Source: Manis javanica (taxonomy: Eukaryota > Chordata > Mammalia > Pholidota > Manidae). Taken from it: a stretch of 64,000 nt of DNA. Below are positions 35,430-48,429 of this stretch, in pieces. The notes below the pieces were generated by a model. It saw only the letters and a program-made list of their open reading frames with translations, was not told where the DNA came from and made no database searches. Positions within the stretch are counted from its first letter, which is position 1, and every line of letters starts with the position of its first letter. The DNA lies in contig NC_133166.1 of assembly GCF_040802235.1 (NCBI RefSeq), forward strand, positions 2,728,001-2,792,000, read 5' to 3'. The position numbers and the translations under genes were made by a program.

Positions 35430-37055
35430 AGATGGTAAGCGCAATTCCTCGGGTGATAGTTCTTCGAATTATTAACTGAGTTTAATAACAGGTTCTAGGA
35501 CTAATAAATAAATGTGCTGTCACTTGGGAGGGAGAAACGGAAAGTATGGCAAATTAAGTAGATGATCCAGTATCATGCATATTTTGAAGATTTGCCTTTT
35601 ATAATATTTTCAAGTTATGAATATCTTATTTGTTTGAAAATATTTTAAGCCACATGTCTCTTGCACTGAGTTTGACAAAGACTTAAGAAATTGGATGACT
35701 CCAAATAATCTAATACCTCCATGATTTCTTAATCTGAGACTTTTTGCTTTTTCTGAAGAACAGACGAGTATAGTTACTATCCTGCCCCATTTTCTGTATT
35801 TGATCCTTCTTTGATGTCTTTCGATGAACAGTCAACTTGAGATTTCTGCCATCCATGTCTGTTAACTGCTTTTTCTCATTTTCTATTTTATTAACTCAGA
35901 CAAAAATATATGGAGATATGTCCTCAGATCTATTCTGCCGTGAACTGATTCTCTTTGTAGTTTAAAAAAAATAGTTATCTGTGAAAATGTTTTCATTTTT
36001 GTTATTCAACTCTTGGCTGTACTGGTGACAACCTCCTTTTCCTTCCCTGACATCTTTTTCCCCTCTGGCCCTACAAGGTGATGCAATTCCTCATCACCTT
36101 TTCACCACTTTTATTTTTAATCAGTATTTTTAATATTTAGGGTTTTGAAACATTATCATTTTTACTTTTTAAAATATACCTGACTTTAATTTTTAGCAGA
36201 TCATTTCCTTGGTACATTTTCAAAGTTTTGATACTTTTCATTACTGTAATAATGATAAACATCCTTAGCTAACAGAGCTTTTATGATAATTACATTGCAT
36301 ATATTTGCCAAAGAATAAGCATAATATTATGCTATGACTGAATATTTTCCAAACGATACTTGTTTCAAGAATGGTCTCCTGCTCCTAAGTAAACCAATGA
36401 AAGTCCCTTCCACTTCACAACTGATAGGCCCACTGGGGGCACTGTTATAGTCTCTTATCTGAAGATCTGGAGTTAAATTCCAGAGAGTTAAGACTATATC
36501 ATCATTTAACATAAGTTCTACGCTTTGGCAAAAGTTTAAATATACACAAAATAAGAATAATAACAAATCAAGTGAGCAGAAGGGAAGTTTTGGGTATGAC
36601 AGGTATGTTTATGACAGTGATTGTGGTGCTGGTTTCACTGATGCGTAGGTGTCTCCAAACTCACCCAGTTGGATGCATTAAATGTATTCATTTAATACTA
36701 AATGTATCCAATACTAAAAGTATCTATAAAAACTAAAATGTATGGCTCTTTGTGTGTCAATCATACCTCAATACAGTGGTTTAAAAGGACTGAATGTCAT
36801 AAATGTGTATACTGTAAAAACCCATAGTAGTTGATGTTTTCTCTCCTAAAAAATGACAGAATGGAAAACTATTTTAAGTGGGAAAAAATATGACTGAGGA
36901 ACAATGTAAAAAGAATCAGAGAAATAAGATCAAAATAATTTCTAACATTGAGTGCTGACATCAATTTGCTTGAGACCAAATATTCTTTTTCTCAGTTTTT
37001 CAAATCATCCTCTTATGTATTTACTAAGTACTTGTTGATTTCCTACTGGTGCCAC
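35430..37055. other. gene-free OR8J1 upstream region
   Basis: The promoter and noncoding exon(s) of OR8J1 should lie here or further right, but none can be placed by eye. A+T-rich, no repeat named with confidence. Confidence 0.35.
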
Positions 37056-37059
37056 AGAC

Positions 37060-38060
37060 TGTTCAAACTTCAGGTAAATTACTGTCCTTTCCTTCATGGA
37101 CCTTTTATTCCTACAATAAGGAAGAGATAAAAAGCTGGTAATGAAACATACTCAAGATAGTTGTTGATTGTACTTAGTACAACAGTAAATTAAACAAGAA
37201 GATGCATTTAGATAACCTGTGATAATAATTTCTCCTGGGATGGTAAGGGAAAGCCTTTCTGAGAGGGAAACATTTGACTGAAATCTAAAAGATGGAAAGG
37301 AACCAACTATTTAATATATCCCAGAAACAACATTCCAGGATTCCAGGTAGGAGTATATTTCTTGAAGATGCTGCCCTGGGGTAGCAAAGAACTTAGGTTG
37401 TTTTTGTTTGTGAGAGGGAACCTAACAGAGGCCAGTGTGCCTGGATCACATTGAGAAAGTGGGGAATTAGTAGAATCAGATAGCATATGTCACAATAAAT
37501 ATTTGGGTTTTATTCTAAGTCAGTTGTAAGTCATTGAGAAGTTTTGAGGTAGATGAATAACCTGATCAGCTTTAAGTTTTAAAAGATTACTCTTGCTGTT
37601 ATGAAGGTAATGAACTTACAGGATTAAAAAGGGGTATACATTATGAGTACAAGTAGAAATAGGAGTCAAGCAGGGGTTACAGGATTCCTGGTACAAAGTG
37701 GAGAGGCTGGTGATAAAGAAAAAAAGATAAATTTTACAGCTGGGAGCAGAAACAGGATTTGTATTATTCAACAAAATGTGTATTATGAATGATATCAGAG
37801 AGATATAAGGGAATGACAGATGGGGGTAGATCAAGAAAAGGTTTTGTGATTTTCTTACATTCGGTTTAATGGCCATGACATTTTTTGAATATTAGAGGAT
37901 ATGATTGTAGATGAAGTGATCAAAGTGATATGTTGAACATAGTAAGTTTTAGGTGCTTATGAGGCATTTAATCATTTAGGCAAGCTCATATTTAAGTCTG
38001 GAGCACATGGTTAGGCTACAGATACTTAAGAAATATCAACCTAGTTGATGACACCATTTT
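37060..38060 (+). repeat. Long ancient mammalian interspersed repeat, family not named
   Basis: Phrases in the known order of a widely dispersed ancient repeat: CCTTCATGGACCTTTTATTC, CTGAGAGGGAAACATTTGAC, GAGGCCAGTGTGCCTGG, TTTTGAGGTAGATGAATAAC, and later GGTGCTTATGAGGCATTTAA and TCTGGAGCACATGG. It is diverged throughout. The same family is represented at 12385-12515. Boundaries are approximate. Confidence 0.5.
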
Positions 38061-38064
38061 TTTT

Positions 38065-40815
38065 TCATCTATTTCAAGATTTTTAAAAAATATGTGCCAA
38101 AAATTCCTAATGTTCATCAGTCAATCAGCAACCTTTTCCTATTAAGGGACAACCCTCTGTTTGGAGATTGTAGCTTTCCTTTTGTCCCCAAACACTACCA
38201 CCCAGGATTTTGCTTCCGTGTCCCCTCCTGTGGCCTTTCTCTTCTTGTCTTCCCTGTGTTGACAATTTTTAATTGTCAACTTCCAATCTCTCCATTGTCT
38301 CCATTGGCAAACATTTCCACTATCAGCCCAAATGAATTGTTCCAAATCATATCAGTTCCTCTATTTCTGCTGAAATCTAGTATGTTGCTGGCAATAGACA
38401 TTATTTTAAATTTCAGTAATAAATTTTAAAAAGCAAATATTTTGAATAACAAACATCATATTCATACTCTAATTTTCTTTCTCAAGAACCCATATACATT
38501 ATCAGCTGAATTCCATAAACACTTTCCCACCCTAGGCATCTGTCTCTTCTAGTTTCCGAGGCAAAGCTCTCATAAACATGGTCATTTACCATTGCATCCT
38601 TCTTGGTCTCCATGTCATGATTCTGTTAGATTAGCTGGTAGGCAAATGGCAGTCATTACAACTTTTGGAGTAATTAAGATATGTAATCTGAGCTATTTTA
38701 CAGAATAACCGAAACCTGTGTTAGCCTCGTTTCCAATGCATTCCATAATCCGTATCACTGCTGTGATCATACCATCCTATCAAGCACACATTGCCTATAA
38801 ATTGTCCTCGCTGGTCCTCTGTGTCCTTACCCACATTGATTTTCTATGAATACTCCATTTTGTGTGTGTGAGAGGAGGCAGGTTGTTTGAAAAGTTCATT
38901 CATTATCTGTAGCTGTAGGCTCATGCGATCACAAAGTGGAAGTGCATGCAGTGTCACACGAGGATAAAAAATTTGAATTTGAGTATATTTAAGAATATCA
39001 TTCTGGGCATTTTCAGTCACCTCATAGGTACTAGTGAGTAACTAGGATGATTAAGAATAGATGAGCAATGTCTTATAGATAAAGACTAATCACTGTAATC
39101 TTTAAAAAGAATATATGGAAATAATTTCCATCTATGTATCATTTTATTTTATTTTAAAATTATAAAGCAAAAATTTTTTAAGTAAGTTTATCTGTGAACA
39201 TCTTATATTGGGTCATTTAAATGAAGGACAACTCTGTACATGAACATTTTTCTCGTTGGTCTTATTTTCTACTTGAGAGTGTTACACAGGTTCTCTGTCA
39301 GACCGGGAATCTAGGGCTCTGCTGTTTCTTTAGGTCTTGGTCTGCTTATGCAGAGTCTCTTCTCAAATAGAAGCTTTCTTTGAAATCTTCTCAACTAAAA
39401 TGTTGGTCTGTTTATTTTGCTGTAACATAGAAAATTTACAGAACTATGTTACATTACTGTATTGATTGCATATTATGCTTATATACATTTTTTGCTGTAT
39501 ATTACCAGATTTAATGGAAATTTTCATTTAGAACATTTGTGATGTATAGTTCTATTCTCAAAAAGCAGCATCACATGGAGTTTGAGTAGTTATGTAGTCA
39601 GCTTTATTTCACCAGTTATCCTGTGAAATGTGCAGCTTTCATGTTAGTTAATATTACAGATATAAAACTATAATATAATTAATCTCAGTGAGCACAGATC
39701 CATTGTTTCAGTAGTGATTTACTTTACTAAGTACAGAAGATATAATGATGCCAGGTCTGATCTGGAACCATAAATAGCTGGATCATATTTAACACCCCGT
39801 ATTCCCCAAACACGGTAGAATTCTTAGAAACTGATTGTTTTAAATATTATATTATTTGATTATACATAATGTCCGGTGCCTCCCAAAGTGAGACTGAATT
39901 GGATCACTAATTTAAAGGTCATTATACAAAAATGAGATAAATAGTTCTACCCACCTCCAATAGAGTACCTGGTTCAAGTTCTGAGTGGGAATCTGCGTGG
40001 CTGGGGCAGTATATATGGGGATCCGTGAACCTCTCAGATGCTAACTTTGAAGCATAGGTGATTCCAGGATCCTCCAGTTGCCTTTTACATCTCTGGGGAA
40101 GATGCCACTGAGGGTTGGCTCCTTAACAAGATCTCCCTCCAGGAATTTGGCCAGGAACCCCTTGAGTCCTTTTTGTGGCAGTCTGGATCTACTAATTGTT
40201 GAAATGAGTTCAACTCCTTGAAAACCAGGGGAGACATGATGCAGGTATCTCTGTCAAAGTAACTCATTTGCATTAGGAGATCATTATTGCAAAAGTGTTA
40301 AAGAGCAAGAAACCAATGGTCTAGCCATGAAATTAGAAAAAATATTATCTATAAATGATATTTTTGTTGCACAACTACCTCTTGTGTTTTTCCCCACTTT
40401 TGCTTGAAAGAATGCAATTAGCATCGTCATTATTTCAAGTAATGGGGTGAAGTGACTATTAAAAGAGGATGTATCCTCCCAGACGTAGTTTTCAGGTAAT
40501 AAAATTACTGTTTAATCTTTTCCTCATGATTGTATTTTAGGTGGAAAAGGTAAAAGGTTTCTACTGGAATGAGTCAAATAGTATTTAATAATGAAGGCCT
40601 ATGTCATGTGTAGAAGTTTTCTGTCACACGAATACATTTTTAAAACATTGAATGCTTTAGATACATATTTTTTATGCACATAATAACTCTTAGAATTGTG
40701 TACAAAGAATATTACCTTGTAAGAACACTAGAAAAACAGTTTCACATTGAATGCATGATATGGTTCCCAGGTGATGGACAAGAGGACTGAATGAAGAAAT
40801 AGAGGAAAACTGTAT
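38065..40815. other. gene-free spacer between OR8J1 and OR8K1
   Basis: Nothing gene-like beyond short frames; no RNA gene; A+T-rich. No repeat named with confidence. Confidence 0.4.
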
Positions 40816-40817
40816 GC

Positions 40818-41122
40818 ATTTGCTAGGGCTATCGTAACAAATTACCACGATTGGATGGCTTAAACAACAGAAACGTATCTCTCAGTTCTGGGCCTGGAAG
40901 TCTAACATCCAAGGTTTGGCAGATTTGATTCTTCTGAGGCCCCTCTGGCTTGCATATGGTCACAGGGTCTTTACTGGGTCTGGGTACATGTCACGTGTCC
41001 CTCTGGATTTCTTAATTGCTTCTTCCTATAAAGACTCCACTAATACTGGATTAGGGACCACCTTCATGACCATTTTTTACCTCTAAGAGCTCCACCTCCA
41101 AATAAGTCACATTGGTTTCTTT
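40818..41122 (-). mobile_element. MaLR (MLT1-type) LTR fossil, cut by a younger L1
   Basis: The plus strand is the reverse complement of an MLT1-like LTR: GGCTATCGTAACAAATTACC, GGCTTAAACAACAGAAACGT, TCAGTTCTGGGCCTGGAAGT, ACTGGATTAGGGACCACC, and CTCCAAATAAGTCACATTGG. The remainder of the LTR (its 5' end, to the right) is displaced or missing where the L1 at 41137-43007 landed. Confidence 0.8.
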
Positions 41123-41136
41123 TACAATACATTTTT
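41123..41136. repeat. L1 target-site duplication, left copy
   Basis: TACAATACATTTTT here is repeated at 43008-43021 on the other side of the L1. The run of T that follows is the L1 poly(A) tail on the minus strand. Confidence 0.9.
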
Positions 41137-43007
41137 TTTGGTATCATTAATCCACAATTACATGATGAACATTATGTTTACTAGGCTTCCCCACTCACCA
41201 AGTCTCCCCCACATACCTCTTCACAGTCACTGGCCATCAGTGTAGTAAGATGCTGTAAAATCACTACATGTCTTCTCTGTGTTGTAGAGCCCGCCCCGTA
41301 CTCTCCCCCATTATACATGCTAATTGTACTGCTCCCTTTCTTTTTCCTGCCCTTATCCCTCCCTTCCCACCCATCCTCCCCAGTCCCTTTCCCTTTGGTA
41401 ACTGTTAGTTCATTCTTGGGTTCTGTGATTCTGCTGCTGTTTTGTTCCTTCAGTTTTTCTTTGCTCTTATACTCCACATATGAGTGAAATCATTTGGTAC
41501 TTGCCTTTCTCCGCCTGGCTTATTTCACTGAGCATAATACCCTCTAGCTCCATCCATGTTGTTGCAAATGGTAGGATTTGTTTTCTTCTTATGGCTGAAT
41601 AATATTCCATTGTGTATATGTACCACATCTTCTTTATCCATTCATCTACTGATGGACATTTAGGTTGCTTCCATTTCTTAGCTATTGTAAATAGTGCTGT
41701 GATAAACATAGGGGTGCATCTGTCTTTTTCAAACTGGGCTGCTACATTCTTAGGGTAAATTCCTAGAAGTGGAATTCCGGGGTCAAATGGTATTTCTATT
41801 TTGAGCTTTTTGAGGAACCTCCATACTGCTTTCCACAATGGTAGAACTAATTTGCATTCCCATCAGCAGTGTAGGAGGATTCCCCTTCCTCCACAACCTC
41901 ACCAACATTTGTTGTTGTTTGTCTTTTGGATGGTTGAGATCCTTACTGGTATGAGGTGGTATCTCATTGTGGTTTTAATTTGCATTTCTCTGATGACAAG
42001 CGATGTGGAGCATCTTTTCATGTGTCTGTTGGCCATCTGAATTTCTTCTTTAGAGAACTGTCTGTTCAATTCCTCTGCCCATTTTTTAATTGAATTATTT
42101 GTTTTTTGTTTGTTGAGGTGTGTGAGCTATTTATATATTTTGGATGTCAAGCCTTTATTGGATCTGTCATTTATGAATATATTCTTCCATACTGTAGGAT
42201 ACCTTTCTGTTCTATTGATGTTGTCCTTTGCTGTACAGAAGTTTTTCAGCTTGATATAGTCCCACTTGTTCATTTTTGCATTTGTTTCCCTTGCCCGGGA
42301 GATATGTTCATGAAGAAGTCACTCATGTTTATGTCCATGAGATTTTTGCCTATGTTTTTTTCTAAGAGTTTTATGGTTTCATGACTTACATTCAGGTCTT
42401 TGATCCATTTTGAATTTACTTTTGTGTATGGGGTTAGACAGTGATCCAGTTTCATTCTCTTACACATAGTTGTCCAGTTTTGCCAGCACCGTCTGTTGAA
42501 GAGACTGTCATTTCCCCATTGTATGTCCATGGCTCCTTTATCATATATTAATTGACCATATATGTTTGGGTTAATGTTTGGAGTCTCTATTGTGTTCCAC
42601 TGGTATGTGGCTCTGTTCTTGTGCCAGGCCCAAATTGTCTTAATTACTGTGGCTTTGTAGTAGAGCTTGAAGTTGGGGAGGGAGATCCCCCCACTTTATT
42701 CTTCCTTCTCAGGATTGCTTTGACTATTCGGGGTCTTTGGTGGTTTCATATGAATTTTTGAACTATTTGTTCCATTTCATTGAAGAATGCTGTTGGTAAT
42801 TTGATAGGGATTGCATTGAATCTGTATATTACTTTGAGCAGGGTGGCCATTTTGACGGTATTAATTCATCCTAGCCAGGAGCATGGGATGAGTTTACATT
42901 TGTTAGTGTCCTCTTTAATTTCTCTTAAGAGTGTCTTGTATTTTTCAGGGATAGGTCTTTCACTTCCTTGGTTAGATTTATTCCTGGGCATTTTATTCTT
43001 TTTGATG
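41137..43007 (-). mobile_element. 5'-truncated young L1 with target-site duplication
   Basis: The same L1 family as 3361-9356, aligned from its 3' UTR (GGTATCATTAATCCACAATT next to the T-run) to mid reverse transcriptase, where it is truncated about 1.87 kb from the tail. The C-terminal ORF2 segment at 41838-41467 is open. A 14-base target duplication flanks it. It landed in the MaLR LTR, so it is younger than that LTR. Confidence 0.95.
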
Positions 43008-43021
43008 TACAATACATTTTT
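43008..43021. repeat. L1 target-site duplication, right copy
   Basis: The right copy of the 14-base duplication TACAATACATTTTT at 41123-41136. Confidence 0.9.
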
Positions 43022-43024
43022 AAG

Positions 43025-43985
43025 GTATAATTTAAGTAAAATAAAATGCTAAGGTGCATGGAGAACATTTGAAAAATTAAGTCACTATGGTTCTCTTTAA
43101 GAGAGTTATTTCCCTTACCTCAAAATGTCTCTTGAAGTCTGCAGGTGGTAAATTGCCCTACACTATATCCCAGGCTACAATGGCTATGATCTCTGTCACC
43201 ACAAACTCGTCTGTTTCTTGTGCTCAACACAATGTTTTTGAAATTTATCCATCTCATTGTGTATATGGGCAGTTTATTCCATTTTATTGCTGAGAAGTAT
43301 TCCGTTTTATTTATTACTATAATTTTCTGTCTATCTGTTGATGGACAGTTGAAATATTTCCATATTTTTTGTTATTATGAATAAGCCTATGGAAAACATT
43401 AATATATACATATTTTTTTGGATATGTCATTCCTCTTGGGTAAGCATCTAGGAGAGGAATTCTTGGGACATATGGTAGTACCTTTGTGTACAACAATTAG
43501 CAGTGTATGATGATTTCAGGACCTGAACAAGGTAACTGATAGACTGTTTTGTACTTGCCAATCTAGTATTTTTAATTTTATCCAAACTAGTGCGTGGGAA
43601 GCAGCCTCATTGTTACTGTAATTATATTTCCTTGGTGGCTAAGTATGTTAGGCCTCTATTATGTGTGCATTGGCCTTTCCTGTGTTTTTGTGAAGTGTCT
43701 TTTCCAAACCTTTACCCCATTTTTTTTTTAGGTTGTGTTCTTATAATTGCTTTGTAGAATATATTTATATATCCTGGATCCTACTGAATTACTTTGTTCC
43801 CTTAGCTGATAATCAACTGAATATATGTTTGTGCATGTGTTTTGGACCCAAATATTTTCTTGATTACTGTAAATTCATGGTTTGTCTTGAAATTAGTACT
43901 GTAACATTTCCAACTTTGTTCTTTTGCAAGATTTTTTTAGCCATTCTGAATCTGCGCCCTACTATATATAAGCAGATCTAGAGCC
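43025..43985 (-). mobile_element. Old L1 (L1M-like) fragment
   Basis: Reverse-complement L1 phrases: GGTATAATTTAAGTAAAATA at the left (3' UTR), ATCTGTTGATGGACAGTTG, AATAAGCCTATGGAAAACAT, GGGTAAGCATCTAGGAGAGG, and a further right GCTTTGTAGAATATATTTAT. Much more diverged than the neighbouring L1. Confidence 0.6.
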
Positions 43986-43989
43986 GGAC

Positions 43990-45675
43990 ATGAGAAACCT
44001 AGCTTGTATATCATGAGGTTAGACCTAGAACTGTCCACTCTGAGAACACTCACATTTGATAACAGTTTTAAAATTATTTTAATATTAAAATTTGATTTCT
44101 AACTTAAAATTGAGTCTTGTTGGAAGCTGTCCCATGGTCTCAATCCTCTGATGTTACACAAAGGGATGAACCACTTAGATGCTTAGGACAAAATATTAAA
44201 TTAGATCATTCTCTCTTTTGAGCCCTCTCTCTCCAGATCTTCAAGCCAGACTGGCTTCCTGTTCCACGAAGGGATTTTGAAGTGTTTGAGAAAATCCCTT
44301 CACAAAAGAGTACATCTTCCTGTTTTAAAAAAGAAAGAATGGGTGGGGAAGTAATGAAATAAATCAACACAGACAAGATCAAGCATGTTCAGGGTGTCCA
44401 TGTAGGAAATCAGCCTCAAGGATTTTTAGAAATAATTGGAGGGTGAGCTTATGGAATTGAACCATTAGGGCCTTGCAACTATTGTCACTTAAGAATTAAT
44501 TCAATTATATTTCAATTTCATAGCTAAAGATTTTGGTGCATCAAGTTATTAGTTAAATAAGATTATGCAATAGAAATATATAATCAAAAGAAAACTACAG
44601 GTTCTAAATCTGGGAAGAAGTCGAGAGTAGACAAATACTAAAAAATTATCATGTAGTTGGTAGTGTTATTTCTAAACTATTCATTATTATAATTACAATG
44701 AAAATACATGCTCTGTGGTGATTGGGGATGATGGCCTCATGCAGTGATGTCTGGAGTATTACATGCTTTCTTCAGGAAAGAAGGTAATGTTTTAGAACCA
44801 TTGCAGTGTATATAGGATATCAAACAGCTTATGATATCATCAGCTGATGATGGTAATCACCTATTATTGACATTTTGCAATTTCATCATTGCACAGTCAC
44901 ACATTGAAAATGATATGTCAGTATCTTTTCTTGGAAAATGGGAAAAGAAATAAGGAAACTACTCCTTGGAAAAATAATCACAATGTGTAGCACTTTTTCT
45001 GTTTTCTCTTTTATGTCCAATTGTTATGCATATTTGTAAAGCATTTATCAAACACTTTATTAGAATATGAAAGAGCCCTTATACATTTGTTTTAGAAATA
45101 AAAAGCAATACAATATCATGTTATAAGCACAAGGCTATTTGCTACAGCATTTTTTTATAGTGGCAAAAGAAATAAAAAGCTACAATTGACTGTCTGTCAA
45201 TCCAAGAATGGCCAAATATAAAGTGATTTATGTACAGTCCACAGTTGTATACTGATACTAAAAATGATATTTAATGTTGATTGACCAGGAAAGATGCTGC
45301 AGATGAATTATCAAGAAAAATAAGTTGCAGGGAACACAGTATAATATGATTTCTTAAAGTCCATTTTATATGGATGATATTGGAGAATATTATTAATATT
45401 ATTTAACTTTTTTTTTTTTGGTTTGTGAATAGCAATGGAAATGAAAGAATTTCGGAAAGAAAAGTATATATGACCAAATAAGCCTGTGAGTATAATATAA
45501 AATGTTACTCTAGAAAATAAGTTATTCATAACAATAAATATGCTTGGGGACAGGATCCAAAGCCAATATGCTAAACAAAGTTGGTATAACTGGAGAATGC
45601 AGTTTGTTTTTCTTTTATTGTTCTGGATTTATGTTTTATTTAATTTTTTTTACTTTTTAAAAATTTCCTGTTCTG
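43990..45675. other. gene-free spacer downstream of OR8K1
   Basis: A+T-rich with no gene or repeat that I can name. Confidence 0.4.
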
Positions 45676-45679
45676 TTGA

Positions 45680-45890
45680 GGTTTCAATTGATAAATGAAA
45701 GTTTTTATATGTAAGGTATATAACACCCTGTTTAGATTTATGTATATATTGTGAATGATGATCACAATAAAATCAGTTAACATATCCATCACTTCACTTA
45801 GTTTTTCTTTTCTTTTTGTTGTAAGCACACTTAAAATCAACCCTCTTGGTAAACTACAGAATATTAAAAAAAGGGAAAAAATAAACAAAA
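45680..45890 (-). mobile_element. Old L1 3' UTR fragment
   Basis: The plus strand resembles a reversed L1M/L1MA-type 3' UTR: GGTTTCAATTGATAAATGAA, ATATGTAAGGTATATAACAC, TGAATGATGATCACAATAAA, then AACATATCCATCACTTCACT. Confidence 0.6.
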
Positions 45891-45894
45891 TGCA

Positions 45895-46905
45895 TAGGTC
45901 TAAATTTTCTTTTAATTACCCTTTATTTTCAGTTTGAATAATAGGGCAGATTGCAACAAATATGATTGGAGTAGTGTATATATTTTAAAAACCTAAAAAA
46001 TGCCTATTCAAATAAGGAGATGATTAAGGCATGAGGAATCTTTTCATTTGCTGGGTGAAGACACAATGTGCGTGAAGCATGAAGTCCATGCAAATAGACA
46101 TAAATGAAAATGCAATCAACCCTTGAGTGTATTAGTTATCTTAGTCTTTGTTTTCACTGACAAAGAGTTTTCAAAATGTTGATGTCTTTCAGGTAGATGA
46201 TCAGATAAGTCACTTATCTTTAGCTGGTAATCCTAAATCAGCTTGTTTATCAGGAAGCTATCATAAACCAAATTTAGCTGTAGTGTGAGGATCTGTCAAG
46301 GGGGACCCAGAATTTGCCAATGTTTTTCTTGGAGTTCTAAATAAAACAAATCTTCCCAAGTGCCTGCTGTATCCTTGAGGTAGAAAATACAGTTCTATAC
46401 AATTGAAGATTTTTAGAGGTGTCATGCTTTATTTCCTACTTAGCCTAGATTCTTGAGACAATTAATTTGTTTTCTGTTATAATCACACATTTACTTACTT
46501 TCTTGGCTCCTGTTCTAGTCCACACATTTTTCATGGTTCAGTTACTTATGTTTAATATGTAGTGATGGCTATAAAAAAATTACTTACTTTATAGTTAATT
46601 TTACTCCATTTCATTAAGACTTTTTTTCTTTGCCTCAACAAGTCTGAGCTCAGAATGATTTGCCTTATTTCTATGTAAGTCCAAATATAACCTTGAAAAT
46701 CACTTGGATTTTAATTATCTGGCTACAATATTTGTTTATTTAATTGAAGTGGAGAGAAGAGCAATGGAATATGTAAGAGGAAGTGTTTTATCTAGAAAAA
46801 GAAAAAAACAGTCTAGTAAAACAATTATGATTTTTTTATATTAGAATTGGACTGACAGTATTAAGCAAAGGTTTTTCGATCCATTTTTGTAATTGAATAT
46901 TAACA
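45895..46905. other. gene-free spacer just downstream of OR8K1
   Basis: Presumed 3' UTR of OR8K1 on the minus strand. No clear polyadenylation site chosen. Confidence 0.35.
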
Positions 46906-46907
46906 TA

Positions 46908-47867
46908 TTAAGTGGGAATTTTACATCTGTTAGTTAAAGTTCTCTTCAGAGCATCTTTTACTTCTTTGTTCCGTAGGCTGTAGATCAATGGATTTAGCAT
47001 TGGGATCACTAGGGTGTAAAACACAGAGGCCATTTTATCAATATCAAAAGTATGGCTGGACTTGGGTTGCAGGTAAATAAACAATAACGTCCCGTAAAAC
47101 ACAACCACCACTGTCAGATGGGAGCTACAGGTGGAGAACGCTTTGTATCTTCCCTCAGTTGAGTTGATTCTGAGAATGGCCCCAAGAATAAACATGTAGG
47201 ACACGAGAACGACCAAGAGGGAGGAGAGCAAATTACAGCCTGAAAAGATTAAAATGATCAATTCTAATTCACGTGTGTCAGAACAGAGCATGGAGATCAG
47301 AGGGAGGCAGTCACAGTAAAAATAACGGATGACATTAGAGTCACAGAAGGACAGTGTAAATAACTTAGTCGTGAGAAATAGTGACACAAATGTGCTGTAG
47401 AGATAGGGAATAAGTACCAGCACCCAACACGCTCTCCCTGTCATGATGACCATGTAGAGGAGGGGTCTGCAGATGGCTACACAGCGATCATAGGCCATTG
47501 CTGATAGAATAAACAGTTCAGTGATGATGAAAATCTCAAAGAATGCCAGCTGGGTGGCACACCAGTTGTAGGAAATCATATTTTTGTACACCACAAAGTT
47601 TACCATCATTTTTGGGCCAATGACAGTGGAGTAACCAAGGTCAGTAATTGACAAATGTCTAAGGAAAAAGTACATGGGAGTGTGTAGCTTGGAGTCCAAA
47701 TGGGTCAAGATTAACATGCCCACATTGCCTGTGACTGTGATCAAGTATAGGATGAGGAAGACTACAAAAAGGGGTGCTTGTAGCCCAGGGTTGTTGGTGA
47801 TCCCCATGAGGATAAATTCAGTTATTTTGTTCACTGCAGTATGATTCTGTTTCTCCAGATGGTTCAT
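46908..47867 (-). CDS. OR8K1: Olfactory receptor OR8K1 orthologue, intact
   Basis: A single-exon odorant receptor of 319 residues, the length typical of OR8K1 with its longer N-terminus (MNHLEKQNHTAVNKITEF; sequon at Asn8). It agrees with human OR8K1 as recalled over most of its length: [100 protein letters not shown] and the end KDALKRTLTNRCKIPT. The conserved Tyr of the DRY motif is Cys (MAYDRC, 124-129), a one-base change (TGT for TAT); the frame is otherwise intact. A splice acceptor (TTTATACCTTACACAG) ends nine bases before the ATG. Odorant unknown. Confidence 0.97.
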   Translation of the reverse strand: MNHLEKQNHTAVNKITEFILMGITNNPGLQAPLFVVFLILYLITVTGNVGMLILTHLDSKLHTPMYFFLRHLSITDLGYSTVIGPKMMVNFVVYKNMISYNWCATQLAFFEIFIITELFILSAMAYDRCVAICRPLLYMVIMTGRACWVLVLIPYLYSTFVSLFLTTKLFTLSFCDSNVIRYFYCDCLPLISMLCSDTRELELIILIFSGCNLLSSLLVVLVSYMFILGAILRINSTEGRYKAFSTCSSHLTVVVVFYGTLLFIYLQPKSSHTFDIDKMASVFYTLVIPMLNPLIYSLRNKEVKDALKRTLTNRCKIPT

Positions 47868-47875
47868 CTTGGTAA

Positions 47876-47900
47876 CCTGTGTAAGGTATAAAACCAGTAC
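47876..47900 (-). other. Splice acceptor of the OR8K1 coding exon
   Basis: Minus strand TTTTATACCTTACACAG, with its AG at 47878-47877. The coding exon would start at 47876, nine bases before the ATG. Confidence 0.6.
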
Positions 47901-48429
47901 TGATTTTGTTTGAGATGTTATCTTCTAAGAGAATTTAAAACATGATGAGTAGATATAGAAACATATTCTTTATCACAAAATATAAATAGAGACACCTCTT
48001 CATATCAAGCCAAAACTATAAACACCTACACTCACATTGTAGTGTAAGTGCCTAACAATTAGCTTTTTTGATTGTAATGCAAGTTTCTTCCATTAAGCTT
48101 TAGATTGCAGAGGCATCCATTTCAAAGATATCCATCTGGAATAAATGTATTGGCAGCTGCACAATTAGGTCAAGGCTGCCCCAACCTTGAGAGAGAGTCC
48201 TTTGTGATCTAGACGCCTGACACTGGAATGACCCTTTGATTCCTTTCCCACATTTTAATTGTTTTCAATTCACCAAATAAAGAGAGAAACTGTGAAACCT
48301 GAGTACCTCATTCTCAGCCCCAGGAAAAGCAGAAGCCCAGGTCCACACGTACTCTCTGTCTCTTTCTCTCTCTCTCTCCTCCCCTTACCCCCCACAACCT
48401 TGCTGTTTGGCTTGGGGTGTGACATTGTT

